Below, piece by piece: positions 53,669-63,800 of a DNA stretch of 64,000 bases. Both the position numbers and the translations under genes were made by a program. The DNA comes from Actinacidiphila yeochonensis CN732. Its GTDB lineage: Bacteria; Actinomycetota; Actinomycetes; Streptomycetales; Streptomycetaceae. The notes under the pieces were generated by a model that was given only the letters and a program-made list of their open reading frames with translations, was not told the DNA's origin and made no database searches. Positions within the stretch are counted from its first letter, which is position 1. Each line of letters begins with the position of its first letter. The stretch is from the NCBI RefSeq assembly GCF_000745345.1, contig NZ_JQNR01000005.1, positions 2,976,001-3,040,000 of the forward strand, given 5' to 3'.

Positions 53669-53917
53669 TCAGGAGGCTTCGGGCACCCGCGGCTCGGGCA
53701 GGCGGTCCAGGACCGTCCGGCGCGGGTTGGCGGTGCGCTGCGGCAGCGTGCGCGGCTCCGCCGGCCCGGCGACCGGCGCCGCGTCTGCCACGTCCTGCTG
53801 CTCCCGAGGGGTGCCGCCGGACAGGACGACGGCCAGCTCGGAGACGTCCTTGAGGTGCGCCAGCGTGGTGCGGCGCGGGTTGGCGAGCTTCTGACGGGAG
53901 TTCAGGGTGGTCTTCAT
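53669..53917 (-). CDS. 82-aa peptide of unknown function with a repeated ANPRRT(T/V)L motif
   Basis: The frame starts MKTTLNSRQKLANPRRTTLA, continues HLKDVSELAVVLSGG, has a Pro/Ala-rich linker, and then repeats the opening motif as QRTANPRRTVLDRLPEP near the C-terminus. It is soluble, has no signal peptide or membrane helix, and no family is recognised. The Gly-Gly after the first helix resembles a peptide leader cleavage site, but no modification or export gene lies beside it. GAGG occurs about 12 nt before the ATG. It is the divergent neighbour of cvnA. Coding is supported by codon bias and the internal duplication. Confidence 0.65.
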   Translation of the reverse strand: MKTTLNSRQKLANPRRTTLAHLKDVSELAVVLSGGTPREQQDVADAAPVAGPAEPRTLPQRTANPRRTVLDRLPEPRVPEAS

Positions 53918-54593
53918 CGGCCGTGGGGACCTCGGGTCTCGAAGAGCGGTAACCGGCGGGCCCGCGTGCCGGTCGGGCGGCGCGCCGTGCGAGGCGTGCC
54001 GTGCGGGGCGCCTCGAAGGCGGCGTGAACCGGGCCGGTTTCCGCGACGGTTCGGTAAACCACCAGCGTAATGCGGCCGTTTCCCGCGGGACACGGCCGCA
54101 TTCGCCTGACGGGTTGTGATTTTCCTCACGGAGTGTCCGACAGAAGCCGCGTTGCGGACATTCCGTCCCAGAGGTGTGTTCCGACATCTCGTACGGAAAG
54201 CCGCAAGGGGGGTGCGATCGCCCCCCGTCGAGTGCTCGAACACCCCTGGATGGGGTTACCGAAGCGGCTCTCGTGCTGGTCGATATGCCCGGAATCGACG
54301 TTCCGTCGTTCGACGCTGCGTACTTGGACCATCGCGACCAGTGACACATTCCAGGAGCTGGGCTGCGGGCCTTGTTGGGAGATCAGGCACTGTGCTGGAA
54401 TTCCCCGGACCGCCGCATCACATCGGCTGCGCGCAGGGGGCGCGCACGATCACCGAGCGGCGGTGGAGGACACGTCTGCCGTCCCGCGATCCGGGGTGGG
54501 CCAGAACCCTTCTGAGTGTGCCCCCATGACTCGACACCGTCCTTCCCCGTCTGTGCGGCGGGAAGGGCGCCTGGTCCAGAGGTTGCGACGCTA
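53918..54593. other. Intergenic region before the conservon
   Basis: 676 nt without a supported gene, less G/C-biased than its surroundings. It contains a long inverted repeat (54069-54102), a hairpin GGGGGG-tgcgatcg-CCCCCC near 54207-54228, ACCCC-tggat-GGGGT near 54243-54257, and presumably the cvnA promoter. Frames on both strands here look non-coding. Confidence 0.5.
54069..54102. repeat. Inverted repeat in the peptide-conservon spacer
   Basis: AATGCGGCCGT (54069-54079) and ACGGCCGCATT (54092-54102), perfect 11-bp arms; the loop itself contains the palindrome CCCGCGGG. Function unknown; could be a terminator or a binding site for a regulator of the divergent peptide gene. Confidence 0.55.
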
Positions 54594-57500
54594 GTGCAGG
54601 GACGTTTCAAGAGGGACAGCGGCGCCGCGGGTGACCCGGAGCAGCCGTCGGCCGGAACCGGCGGCGGTCCCGCGCAGGGCGCGGAGGACTCCGCGGCCGC
54701 CGCGCCGGCCACCGGTGCGGCCCCCGCGAGGACGGGCATGCCCAGCGGGATGGAGGCCGGGAAGATCACCGGCGCCGGCGTCAGGCCCGGCCCCCGAATA
54801 GCCATGCGCAACTGGCGCATCAGCACCAGACTCGTCTCCCTGCTCGCCCTCCCCGTGGTCACCGCCTCCGCCCTCGGCGGTCTGCGCATCAACAGCTCGG
54901 TGGACAACATCCACCAGCTGGAGCACATGAAGACGCTGACCGACATCACGGAGCACGCCACCGACCTGGCCGCGGCGCTCCAGGAGGAGCGCGACAGCTC
55001 GGCGGGACCGCTCTCCGCGGGCCGGACCGACGACGACAACGTGGCCGGCAGCCGGCAGGCCACCGACCGCGAACTGAAGCTCTACGAGCAGGCCACCGAC
55101 GACGTCTCGGACACCGACCCCGTCTACAGCGGCGTCCGCGCCACCCTGGTGGCCATCGGCGGCCAGCTCGCCACCCTCCAGGAGATCCGCGGCCAGGCCT
55201 ACAGCCAGGAAGCCGGCATCGCGCAGACCGTCTCCGAGTACGACGGCCTGATCACCTCCCTGCTGTCCCTCTCCCAGGACATGGCCCAGGCCACCAGCAA
55301 CCCGGAGATGATCAAGGCCACCCGGGCGCTGGCCGCCTTCTCGTCGGCCAAGGAGTACGAGTCCATCCAGCGCGCCGTGATCAGCGCCGCGTTCGCCACC
55401 GGCGGCCAGCTGGACGCCGACAACTACCAGACGGTGAAGTGGGCGGCGGCCGACGAGTCCACCGCGCTCACCCGGTTCCAGAAGGTCTACGGCACCGACT
55501 CGGCCACCCTGCTGCGGCCCATCGAGGGCGGCAGCGACCCCATCTCGAACCACGACAACGTCCGCGAGCGCATCGCCGGCTCGCAGAACGCGATCAGCAA
55601 GATCGGCGGCATGTCGTACCTCGACTGGGACGATGGCGCGAAGACCAAGATCGACGCGATGAACCAGATCGAGCGCTCGCTGCTCAACGAGATGCAGCAG
55701 AAGTCGATCAAGCTGCGCGACGAGGCCAAGCAGGAGGCGCTGATCTCCGGCGCGATCATCCTGCTCGTCCTCGGCGTGGCCGTCATCGGCGCGTTCGTCG
55801 TGGCCCGCTCGATGATCCGCTCGCTGCGCCGGCTCCAGCAGACCGCCCAGGACGTCGCCCAGAAGCGGCTGCCCGAGCTGGTCAAGCAGCTCTCCGAGGC
55901 CGACCCCCAGGACGTCGACACCTCCGTCGAGTCGATCGGCATCAACAGCCGCGACGAGATCGGCCAGGTGGCCCGCGCCTTCGACGAGGTCCACAGCGAG
56001 GCCGTCCGGCTGGCCGCCGAGCAGGCCCTGCTGCGGGGCAACGTCAACGCGATGTTCACCAACCTCTCGCGCCGCAGCCAGGGCCTCATCCAGCGTCAGC
56101 TGTCGCTCATCTCCGAACTGGAGTCCCGCGAGGCCGACCCGGACCAGCTCTCCTCGCTCTTCAAGCTCGACCACCTCGCCACCCGTATGCGCCGCAACGG
56201 TGAGAACCTGCTGGTCCTCGCCGGTGAGGAGCCGGGCCGCCGGTGGACCCGCCCGGTCCCGCTGGTCGACGTGCTGCGCGCCGCCGCGTCCGAGGTGGAG
56301 CAGTACGAGCGGATCGAGCTGACCTCCGTGCCCTCGGCCGAGGTCACCGGCCGCATCGTCAACGACCTCGTGCACCTGCTCGCCGAGCTGCTGGAGAACG
56401 CCACGTCGTTCTCCTCCCCGCAGACCAAGGTGCGCGTCACCGGCCACTCGCTGCCCGACGGCCGGGTGCTCATCGAAATCCACGACACCGGCATCGGACT
56501 GTCCCCCGAGGACCTGGCCGACATCAACGAGCGGCTGGCCAACCCGCCGACGGTGGACGTCTCCGTCTCACGCCGCATGGGCCTGTTCGTGGTCGGCCGG
56601 CTGTCCCTGCGCCACGGCATCCGCATCCAGCTGCGCCCGTCGGACTCCGGCGGCACCACGGCGCTGGTCATGCTGCCGGTGGACGTCACGCAGGGCGGCG
56701 CGGCCAAGAACGGCGCACCCGGCACCCGCCCCGCGGGCGCCCAGGCGGCGGCCGGCGCCGGCATCGCCGGTGCCTTCGGCAACGCCCCGCAGGCGGTCGG
56801 CCGGTCCCAGCGCGGCCAGGTGGGCGGCGCCCTGCGGCCCGCGCTGCCGGGCGCCGGCCAGCCCGGCGGCCCGGGCACCCCCGGTGGCCCCGACGGCCCC
56901 CGCAGCAGGGCGGCCCGCGCTGGACGGCCCCGGAGGGCGGTCGTGGTCCGGGTGAGGACACCCCGCGCGGCCACGAGGACGTCGAGGCGCAGACCGCGTT
57001 CGACGGCTTCGAGCGGCAGTTCGACCAGTCCGCGTCGTCGGCCCGCGGCGAGCTGCCGCAGGCCGGCCCCGCCGCCGCGGCCGGCCCGGCCCAGCAGGGC
57101 CAGCAGGGCCAGCAGGGCGGGTTCGCGCCGCCGCAGCCGCAGTCGACCGGCCCGTCCGGCTTCCGCTCCGACGTCTTCGGCGGCCGCCCCGGCCCGACGC
57201 CCCGGCGCGGCCAGAGCGACACCGGGTCCTTCCCGCGCCTCGGCGGCCCCGGCGACACCGCGCAGTTCCCGGCGGTGTCCGACGACGGTCCGGCCCAGGA
57301 CCGGAACGGCCGGCAGGACCAGAACGGCCCGCAGGGCGCGCAGGGCAGGGGGCCGGCACGCGGCCGGCTGCCGCAGCGCGGCAACCGCGGCCAGCAGGGC
57401 ACCCCCGGGTGGGACCCGGCCGAGCAGCAGCAGGACCCGTTCGCGCCCGCGGGCGGCGGACGGGGCCCGGCGGCCGGAGGCCAGGGCGGTACGGGCCAGT

Positions 57501-59014
57501 TCCCGGTGCAGGGCGGCCAGGGTGGTCCGGGCGACACCGGCCAGTTCCCCGTACAGGGTGGTCCGGGTGACACCGGGCAGTTCCCCGCGCACGGCGGCCA
57601 GGGTGGTTTCCAGGACCGGCGTCCCGGTGACACGGGGGCGTTCCCGGTGCCCGGTGCTCCGGGTGACACGGGCCAGTTCCCGGCGGCGCGCGATGGCGAG
57701 GGGGCCCCGAGGGCCTTCCTGGGCCCGCGCCCGGGTGACACGGGGGCGTTCCCGGTGCCCGGTGCTCCGGGTGACACCGGTCAGTTCCCGGCGGCGCGCG
57801 GCGACGAGCGGGCCCCGAGGGCGCGCCTGAACCCGCGTGTGGGTGACCCCGGGTCGTTCCCGACACCCGGTGGTCCCGGCGGCACGGGGCAGGTTCCGGC
57901 TCAGTCCGGCCAGGGCGGTACCGGTCGGTTCCCGATGGAGAGCGGCCAGGGCGGTCCCGGTGACACCGGTCAGTTCCCGGTGCAGGGTGGTCCGGGTGAC
58001 ACGGGTCAGTTCCCGGTGCACGGTGGCCAGTCCGGCCAGTCCGGCCAGTCCGGCCAGGGCGGTACCGGTCGGTTCCCGATGGAGAGCGGCCAGGGCGGTC
58101 CCGGTGACACGGGTCAGTTCCCGGTGCAGGGTGGCCAGGGTGCTCCGGGCGACACGGGTCAGTTCCCGGTGCTCGGTAGCCAGGGCGGTCCGGGTGACAC
58201 CGGGCAGTTCCCGGCGCCCGGCGTTCCCGCGCCGCAGTTCCAGCGGCCCGGCACCAGCCGTCCCGGCGGCCCGCCGTCCGGCGCCGGCCCCGAGGGCGGA
58301 CCGATGTACCCCGCCCGTCCCCAGGGCGGCCAGCAGTACGACCTGACGGCCGGCCACGGGAGCGTGCCCGCCGGCTACGGGCAGGGCGGCCTGGAACAGC
58401 AGCAGCAGTCGGCCGAGCCGATGGCGCTGCCGCCGGCCCCGACCCGGGGCGACGAGCCGACGCCGATCTTCGCCGCGATCGAGTCCGACTGGTTCCGCAC
58501 CGGCCAGGCCGAGCGGATGCAGCAGATCCACGTGGAGCAGGGCAACCGCGGCCCGCAGGCCCCGCCGCCCCGGCCGGTCGGCCGCACCGCGCCTCCGCAG
58601 CGGCGCCCCGGCCCGGGCGCGCAGCGGCCCATGGCCACCGGTCCGACCGGACCGCAGCCGGCCGCGACCGCGCAGCCGGCCTCCCCGGCGCCCGTGGCCC
58701 AGCCGCTGCCGCGGGAGACGCCGAACTGGCGCACCTCGCCCAACGACGAGCTGCGCCAGCGGGCCGAGGCGATCCGGCAGCCGGCCGCAGGCGGGGTCAC
58801 CCCGTCCGGCCTGCCCCGCCGTGTCCCGCGGGCCAATCTCGTCGCCGGAGGGGCGACCCAGCAGCAGGCCCCCCAGGGCGGCCCGCAGATCTCCCGTGCC
58901 CCCGACGACGTGCGTGGACGTCTGACCAACCTCCGCAGGGGTATCCAGCAAGGCCGCCAGGCCGGGAACAACACCGACGGCCGTGGTATCGGCATGAACA
59001 ACCAGGAGCGCTAG
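54594..59014 (+). CDS. cvnA: Conservon sensor kinase-like protein CvnA, frameshifted in its C-terminal tail
   Basis: About 1473 aa after repair. First membrane helix near residues 75-95, an extracytoplasmic nitrate/nitrite-sensor-like (NIT) domain, second helix (ALISGAIILLVLGVAVIGAFVV, ~385), HAMP, a DHp-like segment with FKLDHLATRMRRNGENLLVLAG, and HATPase_c with LLAELLENATSFSSPQTKV, DTGIGLSPEDL and GLFVVGRLSLRHG. A ~700-residue disordered tail follows with many GDTGQFP repeats. The C5 run at 56897-56901 lacks one C; restoring it turns an Arg-rich junk frame into the true tail ending GRGIGMNNQER. GTG 54594 gives the family start MQGRFKRD. Confidence 0.88.
57215..58220 (+). repeat. GDTGQFP repeats encoding the CvnA tail
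   Basis: About eighteen imperfect copies of a 7-residue core G(D/G)TG(Q/A/R)FP, spaced by Gly/Pro/Gln-rich linkers. The DNA repeats are similar (GGTGACACGGGTCAGTTCCC type), so array length is likely to vary between strains and to cause assembly trouble. The peptide array is predicted to be disordered. Confidence 0.8.
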
Positions 59015-59437
59015 TTGAGTGCGATGAGCCAGGCGGCACAGAATCTGAACTGGTTGATCACCAACTTCGTGGACAACACCCCGGGGGTGTCCCACACGGT
59101 GGTGGTCTCCGCCGACGGCCTGCTGCTTGCGATGTCTGATGGTTTCCCGCGTGATCGTGCTGATCAGTTGGCGGCGGTGGCTTCGGGGTTGACGTCGTTG
59201 ACGGCTGGTGCGTCCCGCATTTTCGAGGGCGGGAGTGTGAACCAGACGGTGGTGGAGATGGAGCGGGGTTTCCTGTTCATCATGTCGGTTTCGGATGGTT
59301 CGTCGTTGGCGGTGCTGGCGCATCCGGAGTGTGACATCGGCTTGGTGGGTTACGAGATGGCCCTCCTCGTCGACCGGGCCGGTGCCGTCCTCACCCCTGA
59401 CCTGAGGGCCGAACTGCAGGGCAGCCTGATGAACTAG
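59015..59437 (+). CDS. cvnB: Conservon roadblock/LC7 protein CvnB
   Basis: 140-aa roadblock-fold protein that in conservons partners the CvnD GTPase, like a GTPase-activating or scaffold factor. AQNLNWLITNFVDNTPGVSHTVVVSADGLLLAMSDG is the diagnostic start. TTG 59015 has AGGAG 7 nt upstream and directly follows the cvnA stop; ATG 59024 is possible but too far from that site. From about 59130 to 59360 the codons switch to GAT, GGT, GCT, GTT, TTG and TCG, unlike the rest of the window, and then return to the C-ending norm. Confidence 0.93.
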   Translation: MSAMSQAAQNLNWLITNFVDNTPGVSHTVVVSADGLLLAMSDGFPRDRADQLAAVASGLTSLTAGASRIFEGGSVNQTVVEMERGFLFIMSVSDGSSLAVLAHPECDIGLVGYEMALLVDRAGAVLTPDLRAELQGSLMN

Positions 59438-59539
59438 GCCGCCCTGGCGGCCCGCCTCCTCGGGCCGCGGCACCGCACCACAAACAGAACGTTCCCGTTA
59501 TTCCGCACCAGTAGCTCTGCCCGGACACGGAGGACCCTC

Positions 59540-59947
59540 ATGACCCCGCCACCCGCCTCGCCGGGCCCGTACGGCGCGTCCCACCACGCGCCGTACGGGG
59601 TGGAAGGCGACCAGCCGCTGGTGCGGCCTTACGCCATGACCGGTGGCCGCACCAGGCCGCGCTACCAGTTGGCCATCGAGGCACTGGTCAGCACCACCGC
59701 CGACCCGGCGCAGTACGCGGGACTGCTTCCGGAGCACCAGCGGATCTGCCACCTGACGCGCGAGATCAAGTCGGTGGCCGAGATCTCCGCGCTGCTGGCG
59801 ATACCGCTCGGCGTGGCCCGCATTCTCGTGGCCGACCTCGCTGAGGCCGGCATGGTCGCCATCCACCAGCCCGGCAGCGGCGAGGCGGGCGGCCAGCCAG
59901 ATGTGACACTGCTTGAGAGGGTGCTCAGTGGACTTCGGAAGCTCTAG
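59540..59947 (+). CDS. cvnC: Conservon DUF742 protein CvnC
   Basis: 135 aa. DUF742 is a winged-helix-like domain: RPYAMTGGRTRPRYQLAIEALV, EHQRICHLTREIKSVAEISALLAIPLGVARILVADLAEAGMV, IHQ. Members occur only in conservon-type clusters of actinobacteria and may link the membrane complex to DNA or to CvnD; this is not proven. ATG 59540 has CGGAGGACC upstream. Overlaps cvnD by 20 nt. Confidence 0.92.
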   Translation: MTPPPASPGPYGASHHAPYGVEGDQPLVRPYAMTGGRTRPRYQLAIEALVSTTADPAQYAGLLPEHQRICHLTREIKSVAEISALLAIPLGVARILVADLAEAGMVAIHQPGSGEAGGQPDVTLLERVLSGLRKL

Positions 59948-60533
59948 GTCGCAGCCGCAGCCGGCGTACGGTGCGCCGCCGGTGCGGTCGACCACCTCCG
60001 CGAAGATCGTGGTGGCGGGCGGCTTCGGTGTGGGCAAGACCACGTTCGTGGGCGCGGTGTCGGAGATCAATCCGCTGCGCACCGAGGCCGTGATGACCTC
60101 CGCCTCGGCCGGGATCGACGACCTGAGCCACGTCCAGGACAAGACCACCACGACGGTGGCCATGGACTTCGGCCGCATCACGCTGGACGACGACCTGATC
60201 CTGTACCTGTTCGGTACGCCGGGCCAGGACCGGTTCTGGTTCATGTGGGACGACCTGGTGCGCGGCGCGATCGGGGCCGTGGTGCTGGTGGACACGCGGC
60301 GGCTGGCCGACTGCTTCCCGGCGGTCGACTACTTCGAGAACAGCGGGCTGCCGTTCGTCATCGCGCTCAACGGCTTCGACGGCCACCAGCCGTACCGCCC
60401 GGAGGAGGTCCGGGAGGCCCTCCAGATCGGGCCCGAGGCGCCGATCATCACCACCGACGCCCGGCACCGGGCCGAGGCGAAGAGCGCGCTGATCACGCTC
60501 GTCGAACACGCGCTGCTGGCGCGGCTGAAGTAG
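59928..60533 (+). CDS. cvnD: Conservon small GTPase CvnD
   Basis: 201-aa Ras-like ATP/GTP-binding protein. P-loop VAGGFGVGKTTFVGAV (~30-45), a TTTTVAMDFG switch I region, GTPGQDRFWFMWDDL as switch II (DxxG replaced by GTPGQD), and NGFDG in the NKxD position, typical for this bacterial subfamily. It is thought to cycle on the CvnA-B-C membrane complex in a eukaryote-like signalling unit. GTG 59928 has GAGAGGG upstream and lies inside cvnC. A strong terminator follows the gene. Confidence 0.93.
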   Translation: MDFGSSRSQPQPAYGAPPVRSTTSAKIVVAGGFGVGKTTFVGAVSEINPLRTEAVMTSASAGIDDLSHVQDKTTTTVAMDFGRITLDDDLILYLFGTPGQDRFWFMWDDLVRGAIGAVVLVDTRRLADCFPAVDYFENSGLPFVIALNGFDGHQPYRPEEVREALQIGPEAPIITTDARHRAEAKSALITLVEHALLARLK

Positions 60534-60873
60534 TCCGCGCGCCCAGGCGCTGTTGTCGCCGCTCGCGCGGCGGAAGGGCCCGTCGTGCCGTACCCCGGCA
60601 CGACGGGCCCTTCGTTTTCATAACGTTTCCCGGGCGTTTCCCCGCGGTTTCCGCCACGAGTCGCGCTCACGCGGTGTCACAGCGTGTCCGCGTGTCCCAC
60701 GGTTTGCCACCGCCTTGGACTTATGCCGGTTTTATCTCCGGTCATCGCCGGGAAAACGGTCCGTCGTGGCCGTTTACCGGTCGTTTGCCACCTCATGTCC
60801 CGCATGCTGGAATGCCCAGACCCGAGCGCACGACGGCCGTCATGTCGGCCGTCGCCGAGAGGTTGTTGGTCCA
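60534..60873. other. Intergenic region between the conservon and the second kinase
   Basis: 340 nt. It starts with the conservon terminator, then becomes AT-richer with repeated GTTTCC words (60627-60655) and a promoter-like zone near 60710-60750. GACGGCCG-tcatgt-CGGCCGTC (60832-60853) folds just before AGAGG and the GTG of the next gene and could hide its ribosome site. Confidence 0.45.
60576..60620 (+). terminator. Terminator of the conservon operon
   Basis: GGGCCCGTCGTGCCG (60576-60590) and CGGCACGACGGGCCC (60596-60610), a perfect 15-bp stem with a 5-nt loop, followed by TTCGTTTTC. Confidence 0.85.
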
Positions 60874-63800
60874 GTGAGGAACACCAGGCGAGCAGAGCCG
60901 AGCACCGCCACCAGCCCGCGGGGCAACTTCACTCCGCCCCCGCCCGCCGGCACCGGGCCGAGTGGCACGCCCGACGCGGAGGCCGCCCCGGCGGGACTGC
61001 CCGCCCCCGGCAGCCGGTTCGGCGTGCGCAACTGGCGCGTGGCGACCCGGCTGAACGTCATCCTCCTGATACCCGTGCTGGTCGCGCTCGTCTTCGGCGG
61101 CTTCCGGGTGAACGGCGCGGTGACCACCTGGCGGCAGGCCGACGACGCCGTGCGCATCGCCGGCCTGGTGCGCGCCGCGGCCACCTACGGGGACGCCCTG
61201 GAGAAGGAGCGCGACGCCACCGTCGTTCCGCTGGTCAGCGGCCGCAGAAACGATCCGTCGGTCGGTGCCGCCGACGCGGCCACCGACGCCGCCGCCACCG
61301 CGTTCGAGGAGGCCGCCCGGCACATCCCCTCCAACGCCGACCTCAGGCGCCGGCTGGCCGAGGTCCGCAGCGTCCAGCCGCAGCTCGCCGCCACCCGCAA
61401 GGCCGCCTACACCGCCCAGCTCTCCGGCGTGCAGACCGAGGAGCGCTACGTGCTCCTCCAGCACCCGCTGGCCGAGCTCGCCAACGAACTCGGCTACGGC
61501 ACCAGCGACAGCGCCTCCTACGGCCGCATCCTGTACTCCCTCTCGCTGGCCAAGTCCGCCGAGTCGCTGACCCGTTCCATCGGCCTGCACATCCTGGTGG
61601 AGAAGGGCACCGCCAAGGACACCCTGGCCCTCCAGAAGACCGCGCTCGGCTCCTACCAGTACCTCCAGGGGATCGCCCGCCAGGAGTTCGAGGAGGGCGG
61701 CACCCCCCAGGAGCAGGCCCTGCTGAAGAAAGCGCAGGCCGACGCGGCCGCCAAGGGCCAGCGGCAGACCACGGCGGCGCTGGACGAGGCCAAGGCGGCC
61801 GGCGCCGCGTACGTGGTGCCGCCGGACCTCGCCACCATGGTCGCCGACCTCGCCGACCCGGCCCTCACCCCGGACGGGCTCGCCCAGCGGGGGATCACCC
61901 CCGACTCCTACACCGCCGCCGCGACGCTCTCCTTCGACGCCTACCGCGCCGTCGAGGTCCAACTCGCCGACCAGGCCGCCTCGGACGCCGCCGCCGTCGC
62001 CTCGCACGCCAAGCGGGACGTCTTCGTCAACTCGGCGATCGTGCTCGTCGCCCTGGTCATCGCGTTCATCGTCGCCGCCCTGATGGCCCGCGGCATGACC
62101 CGCGGCATGCGGCGACTGCGCTCCGCGGCCTTCGACATCGCCGAGACCCGGCTGCCGGGCCTGGTCGACCAGCTCTCCCGCACCGACCCGGGCCGGGTCG
62201 ACACCCAGGTCGCGCCCATCCCGCTCAACACGCGGGACGAGATCGGCGAGGTCGCCCGCGCCTTCGACCAGGTGCACCGCGAGGCGGTCCGGCTGGCCGC
62301 CGAGCAGGCCCTGCTGCGCGGCAACGTCAACGCGATCTTCAGCAACCTCTCCATGCGCAACCAGAGCCTCATCCAGCGCCAGCTCGACCTGATCACCGAG
62401 CTGGAGAACAACGAGGCCGACCCGGACCAGCTCTCCTCCCTCTTCACGCTCGACCACCTCGCCACCCGTATGCGCCGCAACGGCGAGAACCTGCTGGTCC
62501 TCGCCGGCGGGGACACCGGCCGCACCTGGAACCAGCCGGTGCCGCTGGTCGACGTGCTGCGCGCCGCCGCGTCCGAGGTGGAGGCGTACGACCGGATCGA
62601 GCTCGTCGGCGTCCCCGAGGCCGACATCCACGGCGGCACCGTCACCGACCTCGTGCACCTGCTCGCCGAGCTGCTGGAGAACGCCACCTCGTTCTCCTCG
62701 CCGCAGACGAAGGTGCGGGTCACCGCGACCCGGCTGCCCGACGGGCGGCTGATCGTCGAGATCCACGACCAGGGCATCGGGCTGACCGCCGAGGACTTCG
62801 CCGACATCAACCACAAGCTGGCCGATCCGCCCACCGTGGACGTGGAGATCGCCAAGCGCATGGGCCTGTTCGTGGTCGGCCGGCTGTCCCTGCGGCACGG
62901 CATCCGGGTCCAGCTGCGGCGCTCGGGCGAGCTGTCCGGCACCACCTCCCTGGTGATGCTGCCCGAGGCGGTCACCCGCGGCGGAGTCGGCCGGCCCCGG
63001 GTGGAGGAAGGCGACTTCACCGTCCCCCGGATCGCCCCGGAACCCACGGGCGAAGGCCGCGGACCCCGACCCGAGGCGGGCGGGCGTACGGCCGCCGAAC
63101 TCGGCTTCGACGACTCCCGCTACGAGCGGCCGGTCAGCGCCCTCGACTCACTCGGCCGCTCCCTGGCGCGCGAGGAGCGCCGCGCCCAACTGGAGGCCGC
63201 CGCGGCCGAGCGGTACGGGTCCAGCCCGCTGCCCACGCACCCGGGCGGGCAGCCGCCCGTACCGGAGTCCGGGCAGGAGCACGGCGGGTACGCCGCCTAC
63301 GGCACCTCCGACGGGTACACCGGATACGGCCGGTACGACGTCGGTGCCGACGGCCGCGTCAACGTCGCAGGCCAGGCTTACCCCGATCAGTACGGCACCG
63401 GAAACGGCCAGGCCGGCGGCGCCGGCCTCGACCCGGCGGGGGAGTCCGCCGGCCCCGCGCAGCCGTACCCGCAGCCCTACCCGCAGTCCTTCACGCAGCC
63501 CTACGCCCATGGCCTCCAGCAGAGCCTCCAGGGTCCGGACGCTGTGCCGGGCCAGGGCCCCGTGCAGGCGTTCCCGCAGCAGTCCGGCCCGGTGAACGGC
63601 CAGGAGCAGAACGGTTTCCCCGCACCGGGCGGGTACGACGACGGCTCCGCGCGGCCCTACGCCCCGACCGGCGCCGCGGGTTCCGCTTCCTCCGGCGAGG
63701 GCGGCCCGGCCGGCCTCCCGGAGCGGCCGGGCGACGTCGGCCAGGCCGGGTTCCCCTTCTACCGCCCAGCTCAGGAGGGCTGGCCGGAGAACGGCGCCGG

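Noticed and set aside
53669-53917. Ribosomally made, modified peptide (RiPP) cluster
   Set aside because: The Gly-Gly is suggestive, but no cyclase, dehydratase, radical SAM, protease or exporter gene is within reach; kept only as an unknown peptide.
57215-58220. CRISPR-like array
   Set aside because: The repeats are in frame, encode GDTGQFP peptides within cvnA, and lack regular spacers and cas genes.
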